Assembly (NCBI GenBank): GCA_002394335.1
Contig: DGTP01000016.1
Location: forward strand, 62,001-126,000
Origin: Bacteroidales bacterium UBA4333
GTDB lineage: Bacteria; Bacteroidota; Bacteroidia; Bacteroidales; Paludibacteraceae
Length of the DNA stretch: 64,000 nucleotides
Direction: 5' to 3'
Part shown: in pieces, positions 41,574 through 48,488 of the stretch
Numbering within the stretch: position 1 is the stretch's first letter
How the letters are laid out: each line of letters starts with the position of its first letter
Made by a program: the position numbers and the translations under genes
The notes under the pieces: model-generated
Database searches by the model: none
Told to the model about the DNA's origin: nothing
What the model saw: the letters and a program-made list of their open reading frames with translations, nothing else

Positions 41574-41636
41574 CCGTAAGGCTCTCGTAAGGGGTTTATC
41601 AGACTTTTGTCAGACTTTTATCGAGTCACCGATTTC
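41574..41636 (+). repeat. 63-bp island-flanking inverted repeat, right copy
   Basis: Reverse complement of 35229-35291 with two mismatches. Marks the right limit of the island. Confidence 0.9.
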
Positions 41637-41653
41637 TATCCAACCCTGTTTGT

Positions 41654-41702
41654 CGTACATTCGACCTCCTCCCCCATAGATGGGGACCCCTTCGAAAGTA
41701 CG
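41654..41702. repeat. TTCGA-type hairpin beside element B
   Basis: CGTAC...TCGA arms with an inner CCCCAT-AGA-TGGGG-type stem. The right arm runs into a 35-base sequence (41693-41727) that is 33/35 identical to 44331-44365. Confidence 0.7.
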
Positions 41703-41730
41703 TTCGCATTGTGCAGCCCATATACCATCG

Positions 41731-41859
41731 CGGGCATTTTTTTGACGAGCCTGACGGCTTCCTATCTTGCGCGTATATATATCGTCTTATGCAAGCATAG
41801 CCGCTATCTATCCGCACAAAATAGATAGAATTGCATTCTATTCGTCAAAAAAATGCCCG
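41731..41859 (+). repeat. Cloverleaf element B (upstream of the TonB receptor)
   Basis: Perfect 18-bp outer stem, CGGGCATTTTTTTGACGA (41731-41748) with 41842-41859. Inside: GCC-TGAC-GGC (41749-41758); a middle arm (41762-41777 with 41809-41824, about 13 of 16 paired) with an ATGC-AA-GCAT tip; ATAGAAT-TGC-ATTCTAT (41825-41841). Same order of arms as element C but with different stem sequences. Confidence 0.8.
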
Positions 41860-41864
41860 AACAC

Positions 41865-41895
41865 TTGCATATGTGAAAAAATTGTCGTACCTTTG
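41865..41895 (+). promoter_or_regulatory. Promoter for the TonB-dependent receptor
   Basis: TTG (41865-41867) within CTTGCATATGTG, 20 bases, TACCTTTG (41888-41895). Begins five bases after the end of element B. Confidence 0.8.
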
Positions 41896-41932
41896 CACTT
41901 TATTTTGTGTTTTTTTGTAAATAATTACAGGT

Positions 41933-44251
41933 ATGCGTTATATAAATAAGGTACAAAACAAGTTTCATAAGGTATTACAAACATTCGGAAGAAAGGTGCT
42001 GTTCGGATTGTTGTTGGTAGCGATGCCCGTTTGGGGGCAGTACGATGCCCACCTCACGGGACACGTCTTGGACGAAGTCACCGGCGAACATCTGGCCTTC
42101 GTTAATGTACAGGTCAAAGGCACCAATATCGGTACCGTTACCGACGAGTCCGGTCACTACCTTCTCAAAGACCTGCCTATAGGCAGACAAACGATAGTGT
42201 TCAGTTATGTGGGGTACGAGAAAGCCGAGTTGCCGGTGACTATCATCGCCGACAAGACGGTTGAGCTGAAGGCAGTGATCCACGAAGAGGCACAACAACT
42301 GGAGAGCGTGGTTGTGACCGCCAACCGATACGCCACCAAGCGTCAGGAAGCGGCTACGATAGTCAATGTGCTCTCTCCCGCACTGTTTGAGAACACCGCC
42401 GTCTCCTGCGTGGCAGACGCGTTGGGATTCCAGCCGGGCTTGCGCGTGGAGAACACCTGCTCCAACTGCGGCAAGACCGACCTGCGTATTAATGGTCTGC
42501 AGGGACAATACACCCAGATCCTGATGGACTCTCGTCCCGTCTTCTCGTCGATGGCTTCGGTCTATGGGATGGAGCAAGTGCCGGCTGCGATGATCGACCG
42601 CATCGAGGTGGTACGCGGCGGCGGTTCGGCGATGTACGGTGCCAATGCCATCGCCGGCGTGGTGAATATCATCACCAAAGAGCCGGTGCGCAACTTCGTC
42701 AATATATCCAACACCTCCAATGTGAACGAACACGGCGGTTACGATATCAACACCGACCTCAATGCTTCTGTAATGTCCGAAAACCGCAAGATAGGTGCTT
42801 ACCTCTTTGCGTCGCACCGCACCCGGAGCGCTTACGACCGTGACCAAGACGGTTTCAGCGAGTCTCCGCAACTGCGTTCGACCACTGCCGGGACACGCCT
42901 TTTCTTCAAGACTTCGGCATACAGCAAGATCACCGCCGAGTACCACCATACGACAGACTACCGCCGTGGCGGTAACAAGCGTGAGGAGGAGCCGCACGAT
43001 GCCGACATAGCAGAGCAGTTGCGTCATAACATAGACGCCGGTTCTCTCTCATTCGACTGGTTCTCCCCCGACAGCCGCCATTTCATCTCAGCCTACACGG
43101 CGATGCAGCATATAGGGCGTGAGAGCTATTTCGGCGCCGGACGAGACACGGCAGCCTATGGCAGAAGCTCCGATCTGACTTCCAATACCGGTCTGCAGTA
43201 CCGTTTCTCGTACCCCTGCGGCAAGATGGAGGGCGACCTTACCGTAGGTGCCGAATACAACTATAACGGACTGCATGACAAGATGTTGGGTTATAACCGC
43301 GACATGACGCAGAAAGTACATATCTTCGGCGCCTATGCCCAAAACGAGTGGAAGAACGCCCACTGGAGTGTGCTTGTCGGCGCACGTCTGGAGAAACACA
43401 GCATGCTGAAGACCGTGGTGGTCAATCCGCGTGCCACTTTCCGCTATACCCCGATAGAAGGCTTGGTTTTCCGTGCCGGTTACAGCAGCGGTTATCGTGC
43501 GCCGCAAGCCTACGACGAGGATCTGCACGTGGCGGCGGTAGGCGGCGAGGTGTCGCTGATAACCCTGGATCCCCAGCTCCGTCCGGAATACTCGCACAGC
43601 GCCACCCTGAGCGCGGACTGGTACAAGCGTTTCGGCAAATGGGAGGTGAACCTCACCGCCGAAGGTTTCTATACCTATCTGCAAGACGTCTTCTTCCTGC
43701 GCGAAGAGGGCAGGGACGCAGCCAATAACCTCCTTTTCACCCGTACCAATGCGCCGGGTGCCTGGGTGGGCGGAATTAATATCGAGGGTAAAGTGGCGTA
43801 TGGCAGGTATTTCACTTTCCAAGCCGGATACACCTACCAGCAGAGCCAATACACCGAAGCGCAGGCATGGAGTTCCTCGGTGGCACCGCAGAAACGGATG
43901 CTTCACACGCCCGACAACTACGCCTATATGCTCTTTGATATCACCCCCGTCAAGGACTTCACCATCTCGCTTAACGGCAAGGTGACAGGATCGATGTTAG
44001 TGCCGCATCTTGCCGGTTTCATCGAGAATGACGAGGAAGTGAAGACCCCTTCTTTCTGGGATTTTGGCATCCGTTTGGCATACGATGTACACCTCTATAA
44101 ACACTACTGTCTGGAGATCGGTTGCGGCGTGAAGAATATTCTCGACCAGTTCCAGCGTGACATAGACCAAGGCGAGAACAGAGATGCCAATTATATCTAC
44201 GGTCCCTCTGTTCCGCGTACGTATTTCGTCTCCCTGGCGCTCAAACTGTAA
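41933..44251 (+). CDS. TonB-dependent outer-membrane receptor
   Basis: 772 residues. Signal-like segment (VLFGLLLVAMPVWGQ), then a carboxypeptidase-regulatory-like domain (GHVLDEVTGEHLAFVNVQVK, about 45-125), TonB plug (SVVVTANRYATKRQEAATIV, VVRGGGSAMYGANAIAGVVN, about 135-260) and a 22-strand-type barrel ending in FVSLALKL. It imports a large or scarce ligand using TonB energy. The plug has a Cys pair (NTCSNCGKTDLRI). The pattern fits vitamin B12, haem or siderophore receptors, but the ligand cannot be decided. It stands alone, without a SusD partner. Element B precedes its promoter and element C follows it. Confidence 0.9.
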   Translation: MRYINKVQNKFHKVLQTFGRKVLFGLLLVAMPVWGQYDAHLTGHVLDEVTGEHLAFVNVQVKGTNIGTVTDESGHYLLKDLPIGRQTIVFSYVGYEKAELPVTIIADKTVELKAVIHEEAQQLESVVVTANRYATKRQEAATIVNVLSPALFENTAVSCVADALGFQPGLRVENTCSNCGKTDLRINGLQGQYTQILMDSRPVFSSMASVYGMEQVPAAMIDRIEVVRGGGSAMYGANAIAGVVNIITKEPVRNFVNISNTSNVNEHGGYDINTDLNASVMSENRKIGAYLFASHRTRSAYDRDQDGFSESPQLRSTTAGTRLFFKTSAYSKITAEYHHTTDYRRGGNKREEEPHDADIAEQLRHNIDAGSLSFDWFSPDSRHFISAYTAMQHIGRESYFGAGRDTAAYGRSSDLTSNTGLQYRFSYPCGKMEGDLTVGAEYNYNGLHDKMLGYNRDMTQKVHIFGAYAQNEWKNAHWSVLVGARLEKHSMLKTVVVNPRATFRYTPIEGLVFRAGYSSGYRAPQAYDEDLHVAAVGGEVSLITLDPQLRPEYSHSATLSADWYKRFGKWEVNLTAEGFYTYLQDVFFLREEGRDAANNLLFTRTNAPGAWVGGINIEGKVAYGRYFTFQAGYTYQQSQYTEAQAWSSSVAPQKRMLHTPDNYAYMLFDITPVKDFTISLNGKVTGSMLVPHLAGFIENDEEVKTPSFWDFGIRLAYDVHLYKHYCLEIGCGVKNILDQFQRDIDQGENRDANYIYGPSVPRTYFVSLALKL

Positions 44252-44267
44252 AAAAATAGCACTTTTA

Positions 44268-44299
44268 TTTGTGTATGTGGCATATTTTTTGTAATTTCG
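44268..44299 (+). promoter_or_regulatory. Degraded promoter before element C
   Basis: TTTG (44268-44271) within TTTGTGTATGTG, 20 bases, TAATTTCG (44292-44299). The last T of the -7 box is C, and the box runs into the arm of the hairpin (TTTCGAGG). Possibly the original promoter interrupted by the element. Confidence 0.35.
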
Positions 44300-44335
44300 A
44301 GGACACCGACACGGCTTTGCCGTCCCACCTCGAAA
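44295..44335. repeat. TTCGA-type hairpin beside element C
   Basis: TTTCGAGG (44295-44302) pairs with CCTCGAAA (44328-44335); inner stem ACGGC-TTT-GCCGT (44311-44323). Followed by the 35-base sequence shared with element B. Confidence 0.75.
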
Positions 44336-44364
44336 GTACGTTCGCATCGTGCAGACCATATACC

Positions 44365-44510
44365 AATAAAAAGGATTTTTTCTGCCATGCGCGTAACGCG
44401 CACTTAATATAGTCTGCTGCCAAGACGCATTTATGCGAGCATATGCGCCTTAGCAACAGCCTATATTGATTGAATTTTATTCAATTAGGCAGAAAAAATC
44501 CTTTCTTATT
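44365..44510 (+). repeat. Cloverleaf element C (upstream of the amidase)
   Basis: Outer arms 44365-44386 and 44488-44510 pair over about 21 positions (core GGATTTTTTCTGCC). Inside: TGCGCG-TAA-CGCGCA (44388-44402); a middle arm (44406 onward with the region ending 44467) with CGCAT/ATGCG tips; ATTGAAT-TTT-ATTCAAT (44469-44485), whose reverse complement equals the hairpin in element A. Confidence 0.85.
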
Positions 44511-44540
44511 TGCATATGTGCAAAATTTGTAGTAATTTTG
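44509..44540 (+). promoter_or_regulatory. Promoter for the amidase operon
   Basis: TTTG (44509-44512) within TTTGCATATGTG, 20 bases, TAATTTTG (44533-44540). Overlaps the end of element C's outer stem by two bases. Confidence 0.85.
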
Positions 44541-44566
44541 TAGCCGGAAACTAAAAATAGAAAACG

Positions 44567-45649
44567 ATGAATATGCTCAGATCTGCATTCTATACCGTTT
44601 TAGCCGCTGTTGTGTTAGGCAGCGCCACTCTTGATTTGTATGCACAGAAACCGGCTGCCAAAAATAAGCCATTTACCGTAGTGATCGATGCAGGGCACGG
44701 TGGAAAAGACCCCGGTGCCATCGGAAAAATATTGCGTGAGAAAGATCTTAATCTCTCCGTGTCGATGCTCACCGGCAAGATGATCAAAGAGAAATACCCG
44801 GAGGTCAATGTGGTCTATACTCGTCAGACCGATATATTCCTGCCGCTCCAGGAGCGCGCCAATATCGTCAACCGCAACAATGCCGATCTGTTCATCTGTA
44901 TCCATACCAACGCCTCTTCCTCGCCGGCGGCACGCGGTGCAGAGACCTACGTGCTCGGTACGGAGAAGATGTCCGCCAACCTCGATGTGGCGATGCGTGA
45001 GAATGCCGTAATCCAGTTGGAAGCGGACTATCAGACCAATTATCAGGGTTTTGACCCCCGTTCGGTGGACTCCTATATCATGTTCGAACTAATGCAGAAC
45101 AATTATATGGACAAGTCGCTCAAATACGCAGAGAATGTCCAGAAACAGATTGTCGGCAAAATACCCGTTCCTAACCGTGGCGTGCGTCAGGCTGCATTCT
45201 GGGTGCTGCTCAAGTCGGCTTGTCCGAGTGTCCTGTTCGAGATGGGATTTATCTCCAACCCCGAAGAGGAACGCTATCTGGCGCAGCCGGATAACCAGGC
45301 GGCTATAGCCCGTGCTCTGACGGATGCGTTCACCAATTTCTATAAGCCGGTAGCCAAACCCGAAACTCCTGCTCCTGTGATTGAACAACCGCAGGACACG
45401 ACAGTAACAGCTGTGCCCGAGGTGGCAGAGACCCCCGTAGTCAAGTACGGCGTGCAGGTCTGCGCATCCAGAACTCCCCTCAAAGCCAATGACCCCCGAC
45501 TCAAAGGACAGGAAACCAAACACTTCCATGTCAACGGGTGGTACAAATATTATATAGGAGAATATACTTCCGAGAAAGAGGCGATTGAGCGCCAGAAGGA
45601 GTTGAAGAGTATATTCCCCGGTTGCTGGGTTGTAACGATTAAACAATAA
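44567..45649 (+). CDS. N-acetylmuramoyl-L-alanine amidase with SPOR-like tail
   Basis: Periplasmic zinc amidase that cuts the amide bond between muramic acid and the stem peptide during cell separation. Seen: signal peptide, Amidase_3 domain with zinc ligands in VIDAGHGGKDPG, REKDLN and CIHTNA, the catalytic Glu in VLFEMGFISNPEE, then a Pro/Thr linker and a C-terminal SPOR-like domain (YGVQVCASRTPL, YKYYIGEYTSEKEAIERQ) that would bind denuded glycan at the septum. 360 residues. First gene of a rightward run and only 2 bases before the MCE gene. Confidence 0.92.
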   Translation: MNMLRSAFYTVLAAVVLGSATLDLYAQKPAAKNKPFTVVIDAGHGGKDPGAIGKILREKDLNLSVSMLTGKMIKEKYPEVNVVYTRQTDIFLPLQERANIVNRNNADLFICIHTNASSSPAARGAETYVLGTEKMSANLDVAMRENAVIQLEADYQTNYQGFDPRSVDSYIMFELMQNNYMDKSLKYAENVQKQIVGKIPVPNRGVRQAAFWVLLKSACPSVLFEMGFISNPEEERYLAQPDNQAAIARALTDAFTNFYKPVAKPETPAPVIEQPQDTTVTAVPEVAETPVVKYGVQVCASRTPLKANDPRLKGQETKHFHVNGWYKYYIGEYTSEKEAIERQKELKSIFPGCWVVTIKQ

Positions 45650-45651
45650 CA

Positions 45652-46599
45652 ATGAAATACGCACGTGAAATCAAAGTCGGAGCATTGGCAGTCTTATGCC
45701 TCTTCCTGCTCTTTTTCGGATTTAACTACCTGAAAGGGGTTAACATCTTCTCTTCTACCTACAGTTTCAAAGGTCAGTTTGTTCGCGCCAACGGTTTGGA
45801 GGAACAGGCTGCCGTGTATATCAAAGGCTACAAGATCGGTCAAGTGGAGTCGATCAAATACGATTTCACCGCCGACAGTTCGTTCCTGGTGACGATTTCT
45901 ATCAACCGTGACATTGCCCTGCCCAAAGGCACCGAGATGGTGCTTGTCCAGGACGGATTGCTGGGTGGCGGTGCCATCGAACTGCGTGTACCTGCCGGTA
46001 CCCATACCGACCTGTACGCCTCCGGCGAGATGCTTCCTACATCGATTGAACCGGGACTGATGGACATTGTTCAGCATGAGATGCTTGCCAAGATCACCTC
46101 CGCCGTAGAAGGTGCTGACAGCCTGATTGCTAACGTCAACAGCCAGCTCCGGGACGACCACCTCTATAATGCTCTGGCAAACGTGGACGAGGTGTCGCGT
46201 GACCTGACCGTAGTGTCCAAGGATGCCAAAAACATCGTGAAGACCGATATACCCAGGCTGGTACAGAGTGCCCGGACAACTGTTGACGGGCTGAATGCTC
46301 CGATCAATGATATTAAGCATTTCACCCGCCAACTGGACAGGGTTGACCTGCCTGCCACTATTGCGCGTGTCGATACGGCATTGGAGCACGTGGACGGAGC
46401 GGTGGTGCAACTGGAAGGCGTGGTGACCGATATACGTTCCACCGATGGTACGCTGGGCAGTCTTATCTACTCTCGTACGCTGTACGATAATCTGGACAGC
46501 ACCGTGGTGGCGGCAGACTCGCTCTTGCGCGACTTGAAGGCAAACCCGAAACGGTACGTACATTTCTCTATTTTCGGATCCAAAGAAAAGAAAAAATAA
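45652..46599 (+). CDS. MlaD-type MCE lipid-transport protein
   Basis: Substrate-binding component of a phospholipid-transport system between the membranes (Mla/MCE family). Seen: one N-terminal membrane helix (VGALAVLCLFLLFFGFNYL), the MCE domain (GLEEQAAVYIKGYKIGQVES, then DGLLGGGAIELRV, about residues 38-120), and a long helical tail with periodic Asp/Val. 315 residues. The permease and ATPase (mlaE, mlaF) are not adjacent. It ends 1 base into the next gene's start (TAATG), so coupling is likely. Confidence 0.88.
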   Translation: MKYAREIKVGALAVLCLFLLFFGFNYLKGVNIFSSTYSFKGQFVRANGLEEQAAVYIKGYKIGQVESIKYDFTADSSFLVTISINRDIALPKGTEMVLVQDGLLGGGAIELRVPAGTHTDLYASGEMLPTSIEPGLMDIVQHEMLAKITSAVEGADSLIANVNSQLRDDHLYNALANVDEVSRDLTVVSKDAKNIVKTDIPRLVQSARTTVDGLNAPINDIKHFTRQLDRVDLPATIARVDTALEHVDGAVVQLEGVVTDIRSTDGTLGSLIYSRTLYDNLDSTVVAADSLLRDLKANPKRYVHFSIFGSKEKKK

Positions 46600-47048
46600 T
46601 GGCAGCACTCACCCAAGAACAGATTGAGCAGCGCGCTCAGCAGGCAAAAGAATATTTCAAACAGGGATATAACTGTGCACAGGCTGTGGCGGTAGCTTGC
46701 TGCGATCTGTGCGGTATGGACGACAAAGAGACGGCTGCCCGTATTTCTGCCGGTTTCGGCGGTGGAATAGGGCGCATGCGCCTCACTTGCGGAGCCGCTT
46801 CCGGCATGTTCATGTTGGCAGGCTTGCAGGCAGAAGGGCCACAACCCTTGGATGCGGAAGGCAAGCAGCGCACCTATGCCCGTGTGCGCCGGCTGGCAGA
46901 TGCCTACAAGGCGGAGTTCGGTTCAATCACCTGCGCCGAACTTCTGGGACTCAAACCTGCCGAAGACGGCACTCCCTGCCGGCATATTCCTTGCGCCGAA
47001 ATGGTGGCGCAGGCCGTACGCATATTCTTAACAACCCGGGCTGAATAA
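46599..47048 (+). CDS. C_GCAxxG_C_C family protein
   Basis: 149 residues with the family's conserved cysteines: GYNCAQAV (about 26), ACCDLCG, LTCGAASG (the GCAxxG-type motif, about 65-72), SITCAEL and CRHIPCAE. These small proteins probably bind a redox or metal cofactor; no reaction is established. The start overlaps the stop of the MCE gene. It is followed by lpd, a flavoprotein, which would suit a redox context but proves nothing. Confidence 0.88.
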   Translation: MAALTQEQIEQRAQQAKEYFKQGYNCAQAVAVACCDLCGMDDKETAARISAGFGGGIGRMRLTCGAASGMFMLAGLQAEGPQPLDAEGKQRTYARVRRLADAYKAEFGSITCAELLGLKPAEDGTPCRHIPCAEMVAQAVRIFLTTRAE

Positions 47049-47065
47049 ATCATATTCTACTTATC

Positions 47066-48478
47066 ATGAAATACTTTCTTGCAATCATCGGTGGCGGTCC
47101 TGCCGGATATACAGCTGCCGAGATGGCTTCCAAAGCCGGTAAAGATGTCGTGCTCTTCGAGCAGAATGCTTTAGGAGGCACTTGTCTCAACGTAGGGTGT
47201 ATTCCTACCAAATCGCTCTTATACGGTGCCAAACAATACTATAACGCCACGCATGCACAGAAGTACGGCGTTTCGGCAGAGAACGTAGCCTTCGATTTTC
47301 AGGCAATGCAGAAGAGGAAGACTATCGTTGTGCGCAAACTGGTGGCAGGCATTAAACAACGCCTCAATAATGCGCATTGTACGGTGGTGAACGGGGCTGC
47401 GACAGTCCTCCCATCCGCTGAGGGAGTGGAAGAGGGCAGACTCATCTCCTGCAACGGCGAGACCTACGAAGCCGAGAACCTGATGATCTGTACGGGCAGT
47501 ACGAATTTTGTACCGCCTATTCCGGGCATTAAGGACAATCCGAATGTGTGGGACAGCACCGACGCCTTGGCGGCTGCTGAACTGCCCAAGTCAATCATCA
47601 TCGTTGGCGGTGGCGTGATAGGAATGGAGTTCGCCACCCTCTATCATGAGTTGGGCGTGGCGGTGACGGTGATTGAGGCAATGGACACTATCTTGCCCAA
47701 CCTGGACCAGGCGGTGGTGCAAATACTGCTGGACAAATACCGCAAAACAGAAATCAATATCCTTACTTCCACCAAGGTGGAAGAGATACGAAATGAAGGT
47801 GAGCAATCCGTCAAGGTCAAAGCCAACGGCGAGTGGTACGAGGCTCAGAAAGTGCTGGTGAGTGTGGGACGACGCGCCAACCTGCAAGGCTTGGAGGCAC
47901 TCAGCGGTCTGGAGATGAACAGGGGCGCTATAGTGGTTGATGAGTTTATGAAGACCAGCCTGCCTAATGTCTATGCCTGCGGTGACGTTACCGGTAAGAT
48001 CATGCTCGCGCACGTAGCTTCCCGTCAGGCCGAAGTGGCAGTAGGACGGATGCTCAAGCAGATCCCGCTTCAGCGTATAGCCTATAATGCCATTCCGTCG
48101 GTTGTTTATACTAATCCGGAAATAGCTTCGGTGGGACTGAGTGAGCAGCAGGTACGGGATTTCTACACCGAGATGGAAGGCGCTGCCGGCTTGGAGAAAG
48201 CGGGTGGAGTGGAGACCTTCTACGAGGTGCACAGTCTGCCGATGACTTTCTCCGGACGTTTCATGGCGGAGAATGACGGCGAGACCGGACTATGCAAGAT
48301 GATTGTCGATAGCCGTAACAAGACGGTTCTGGGTGTGCATTGTATAGGAAACCCCTGCTCGGAGTTCATTGCCGCTGCCGGTTTTGCGGTGCGTAACGGA
48401 TATACACTGCCGGAGTTCAGGCAAGTGGTCTTCCCGCATCCTACGGTAAGCGAGATCTTGCACGAAGTGATTGGTTAA
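47066..48478 (+). CDS. lpd: Dihydrolipoyl dehydrogenase
   Basis: FAD enzyme that reoxidises dihydrolipoyl groups with NAD (EC 1.8.1.4), serving 2-oxo-acid dehydrogenases or the glycine cleavage system. Seen: FAD motif IIGGGPAGYTAAEMA (8-22), the redox disulfide Cys40/Cys45 in GGTCLNVGCIPTKSL, NAD motif GGGVIGMEFA, the second FAD motif YACGDVTG, and the catalytic His458/Glu463 pair in HPTVSEIL. 470 residues. No E1 or E2 gene is nearby. The frame of the next gene overlaps its end. Confidence 0.93.
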   Translation: MKYFLAIIGGGPAGYTAAEMASKAGKDVVLFEQNALGGTCLNVGCIPTKSLLYGAKQYYNATHAQKYGVSAENVAFDFQAMQKRKTIVVRKLVAGIKQRLNNAHCTVVNGAATVLPSAEGVEEGRLISCNGETYEAENLMICTGSTNFVPPIPGIKDNPNVWDSTDALAAAELPKSIIIVGGGVIGMEFATLYHELGVAVTVIEAMDTILPNLDQAVVQILLDKYRKTEINILTSTKVEEIRNEGEQSVKVKANGEWYEAQKVLVSVGRRANLQGLEALSGLEMNRGAIVVDEFMKTSLPNVYACGDVTGKIMLAHVASRQAEVAVGRMLKQIPLQRIAYNAIPSVVYTNPEIASVGLSEQQVRDFYTEMEGAAGLEKAGGVETFYEVHSLPMTFSGRFMAENDGETGLCKMIVDSRNKTVLGVHCIGNPCSEFIAAAGFAVRNGYTLPEFRQVVFPHPTVSEILHEVIG

Positions 48479-48488
48479 CTCTCCGGCG

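Larger units (their letters stand above)
41328..41932. other. Gene-free region between the antitoxin and the TonB receptor
   Basis: Holds two leftward antitoxin promoters with inverted repeats, the right copy of the 25-bp direct repeat, the right copy of the 63-bp island repeat, a TTCGA-type hairpin, a 35-base sequence shared with the element C region, cloverleaf element B and the rightward receptor promoter. No gene seen. Confidence 0.8.
44252..44566. other. Gene-free region between receptor and amidase
   Basis: Contains a degraded promoter (44268-44299), a TTCGA-type hairpin, the 35-base shared sequence, cloverleaf element C and the amidase promoter. No gene seen. Confidence 0.8.

Noticed and set aside
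35229..41636. Phase-variable invertible promoter between the 63-bp repeats
   Set aside because: The lptD and TonB promoters lie outside the repeats and face outward, so inversion would not switch them, and no recombinase gene is present.
35229..41636. Insertion sequence or integrative element with its own transposase or integrase
   Set aside because: None of the island proteins shows transposase, integrase or relaxase motifs.
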